Shown here: piece by piece, positions 6,916 through 6,989 of the stretch | Numbering within the stretch: the stretch's first letter is position 1 | Layout: each line of letters starts with the position of its first letter | Program-made: the position numbers and the translations under genes | Notes under the pieces: model-generated | What the model was told of the DNA's origin: nothing | Database searches by the model: none | Seen by the model: the letters and a program-made list of their open reading frames with translations, nothing else | Assembly: GCA_028701945.1 (NCBI GenBank) | Contig: JAQVPT010000193.1 | Location: forward strand, 1 to 6,989 | Source of the DNA: Bacteroidales bacterium | Lineage (GTDB): Bacteria > Bacteroidota > Bacteroidia > Bacteroidales > ML635J-15 | Direction: 5' to 3' | DNA: 6,989 nt

Positions 6916-6989
6916 TTAATAATTTGTAATTAAAAGGTGTTCTACATTTTTATCGTTTCTATTCATAAAGCTAACTAAATAGGTTTTAT
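6916..6989 (-). CDS. Possible C-terminal tail of an upstream gene (partial, unidentified)
   Basis: On the minus strand one frame is open from the window edge to a TAA at 6918-6916, reading KTYLVSFMNRNDKNVEHLLITNY. The other two minus-strand frames hit stops within the first 20 nt. It ends 9 nt before the ATG of the DUF3883 gene, spacing typical of genes in one operon. Only 23 residues are visible, with no recognisable motif. It might instead be a 16-codon leader ORF starting at the ATG at 6966, or chance. Confidence 0.3.
   Translation of the reverse strand, partial: KTYLVSFMNRNDKNVEHLLITNY

Overview
The window looks like a Bacteroidetes (Bacteroidota) chromosome. It is AT-rich and the start codons have no clear Shine-Dalgarno sequences. 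It carries the order MoxR ATPase, DUF58 protein, BatD-like membrane protein, BatA, BatB, BatC, which is typical of the Bat (Bacteroides aerotolerance) operon of this phylum. The genus cannot be told from the sequence.

Layout. Every convincing gene is on the minus strand, so the operon reads from right to left. From 5735 down to position 1 it runs: moxR-type AAA+ ATPase (4740-5735), DUF58 protein (3813-4676), a 478-residue signal-peptide and single-pass membrane protein (2336-3772), batA (1351-2343), batB (298-1347), and the first 94 codons of batC (1-282, cut by the window edge). Gaps shrink along the operon: 63 nt, 40 nt, an 8-nt overlap, 3 nt, then 15 nt. This fits one transcript. A plausible promoter lies at 5772-5802, with three TGTTAAA heptads just upstream of it. 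batD and batE, which commonly follow batC, would lie beyond the left edge if present.

How the genes fit together (inference from family knowledge and predicted topology). MoxR and DUF58 are cytosolic. BatA and BatB are anchored by three membrane segments each and appear to hold their metal-binding VWA domains in the periplasm. BatC is exported and has TPR repeats. The 478-residue protein spans the membrane, with a periplasmic beta-rich part and a cytosolic helical part. This would be an envelope assembly or chaperone-like machine powered by a cytosolic ATPase. The exact biochemical role of Bat systems is unsettled.

The right end (5736-6989) is different in character. A 391-nt intergenic stretch contains a G-rich patch and a long imperfect inverted repeat (6013-6032 with 6087-6106) that resembles folded recombination-site or small mobile elements. 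Beyond it lies a DUF3883-type PD-(D/E)XK nuclease-like gene (6127-6906) that carries an in-frame TAA at codon 19 and so looks broken or recoded. A short open frame touching the right edge may be the tail of another gene. This looks like a junction between conserved core DNA and an accessory region. The most notable points are the in-frame stop, the inverted-repeat element and the large central insertion in the 478-residue Bat protein.
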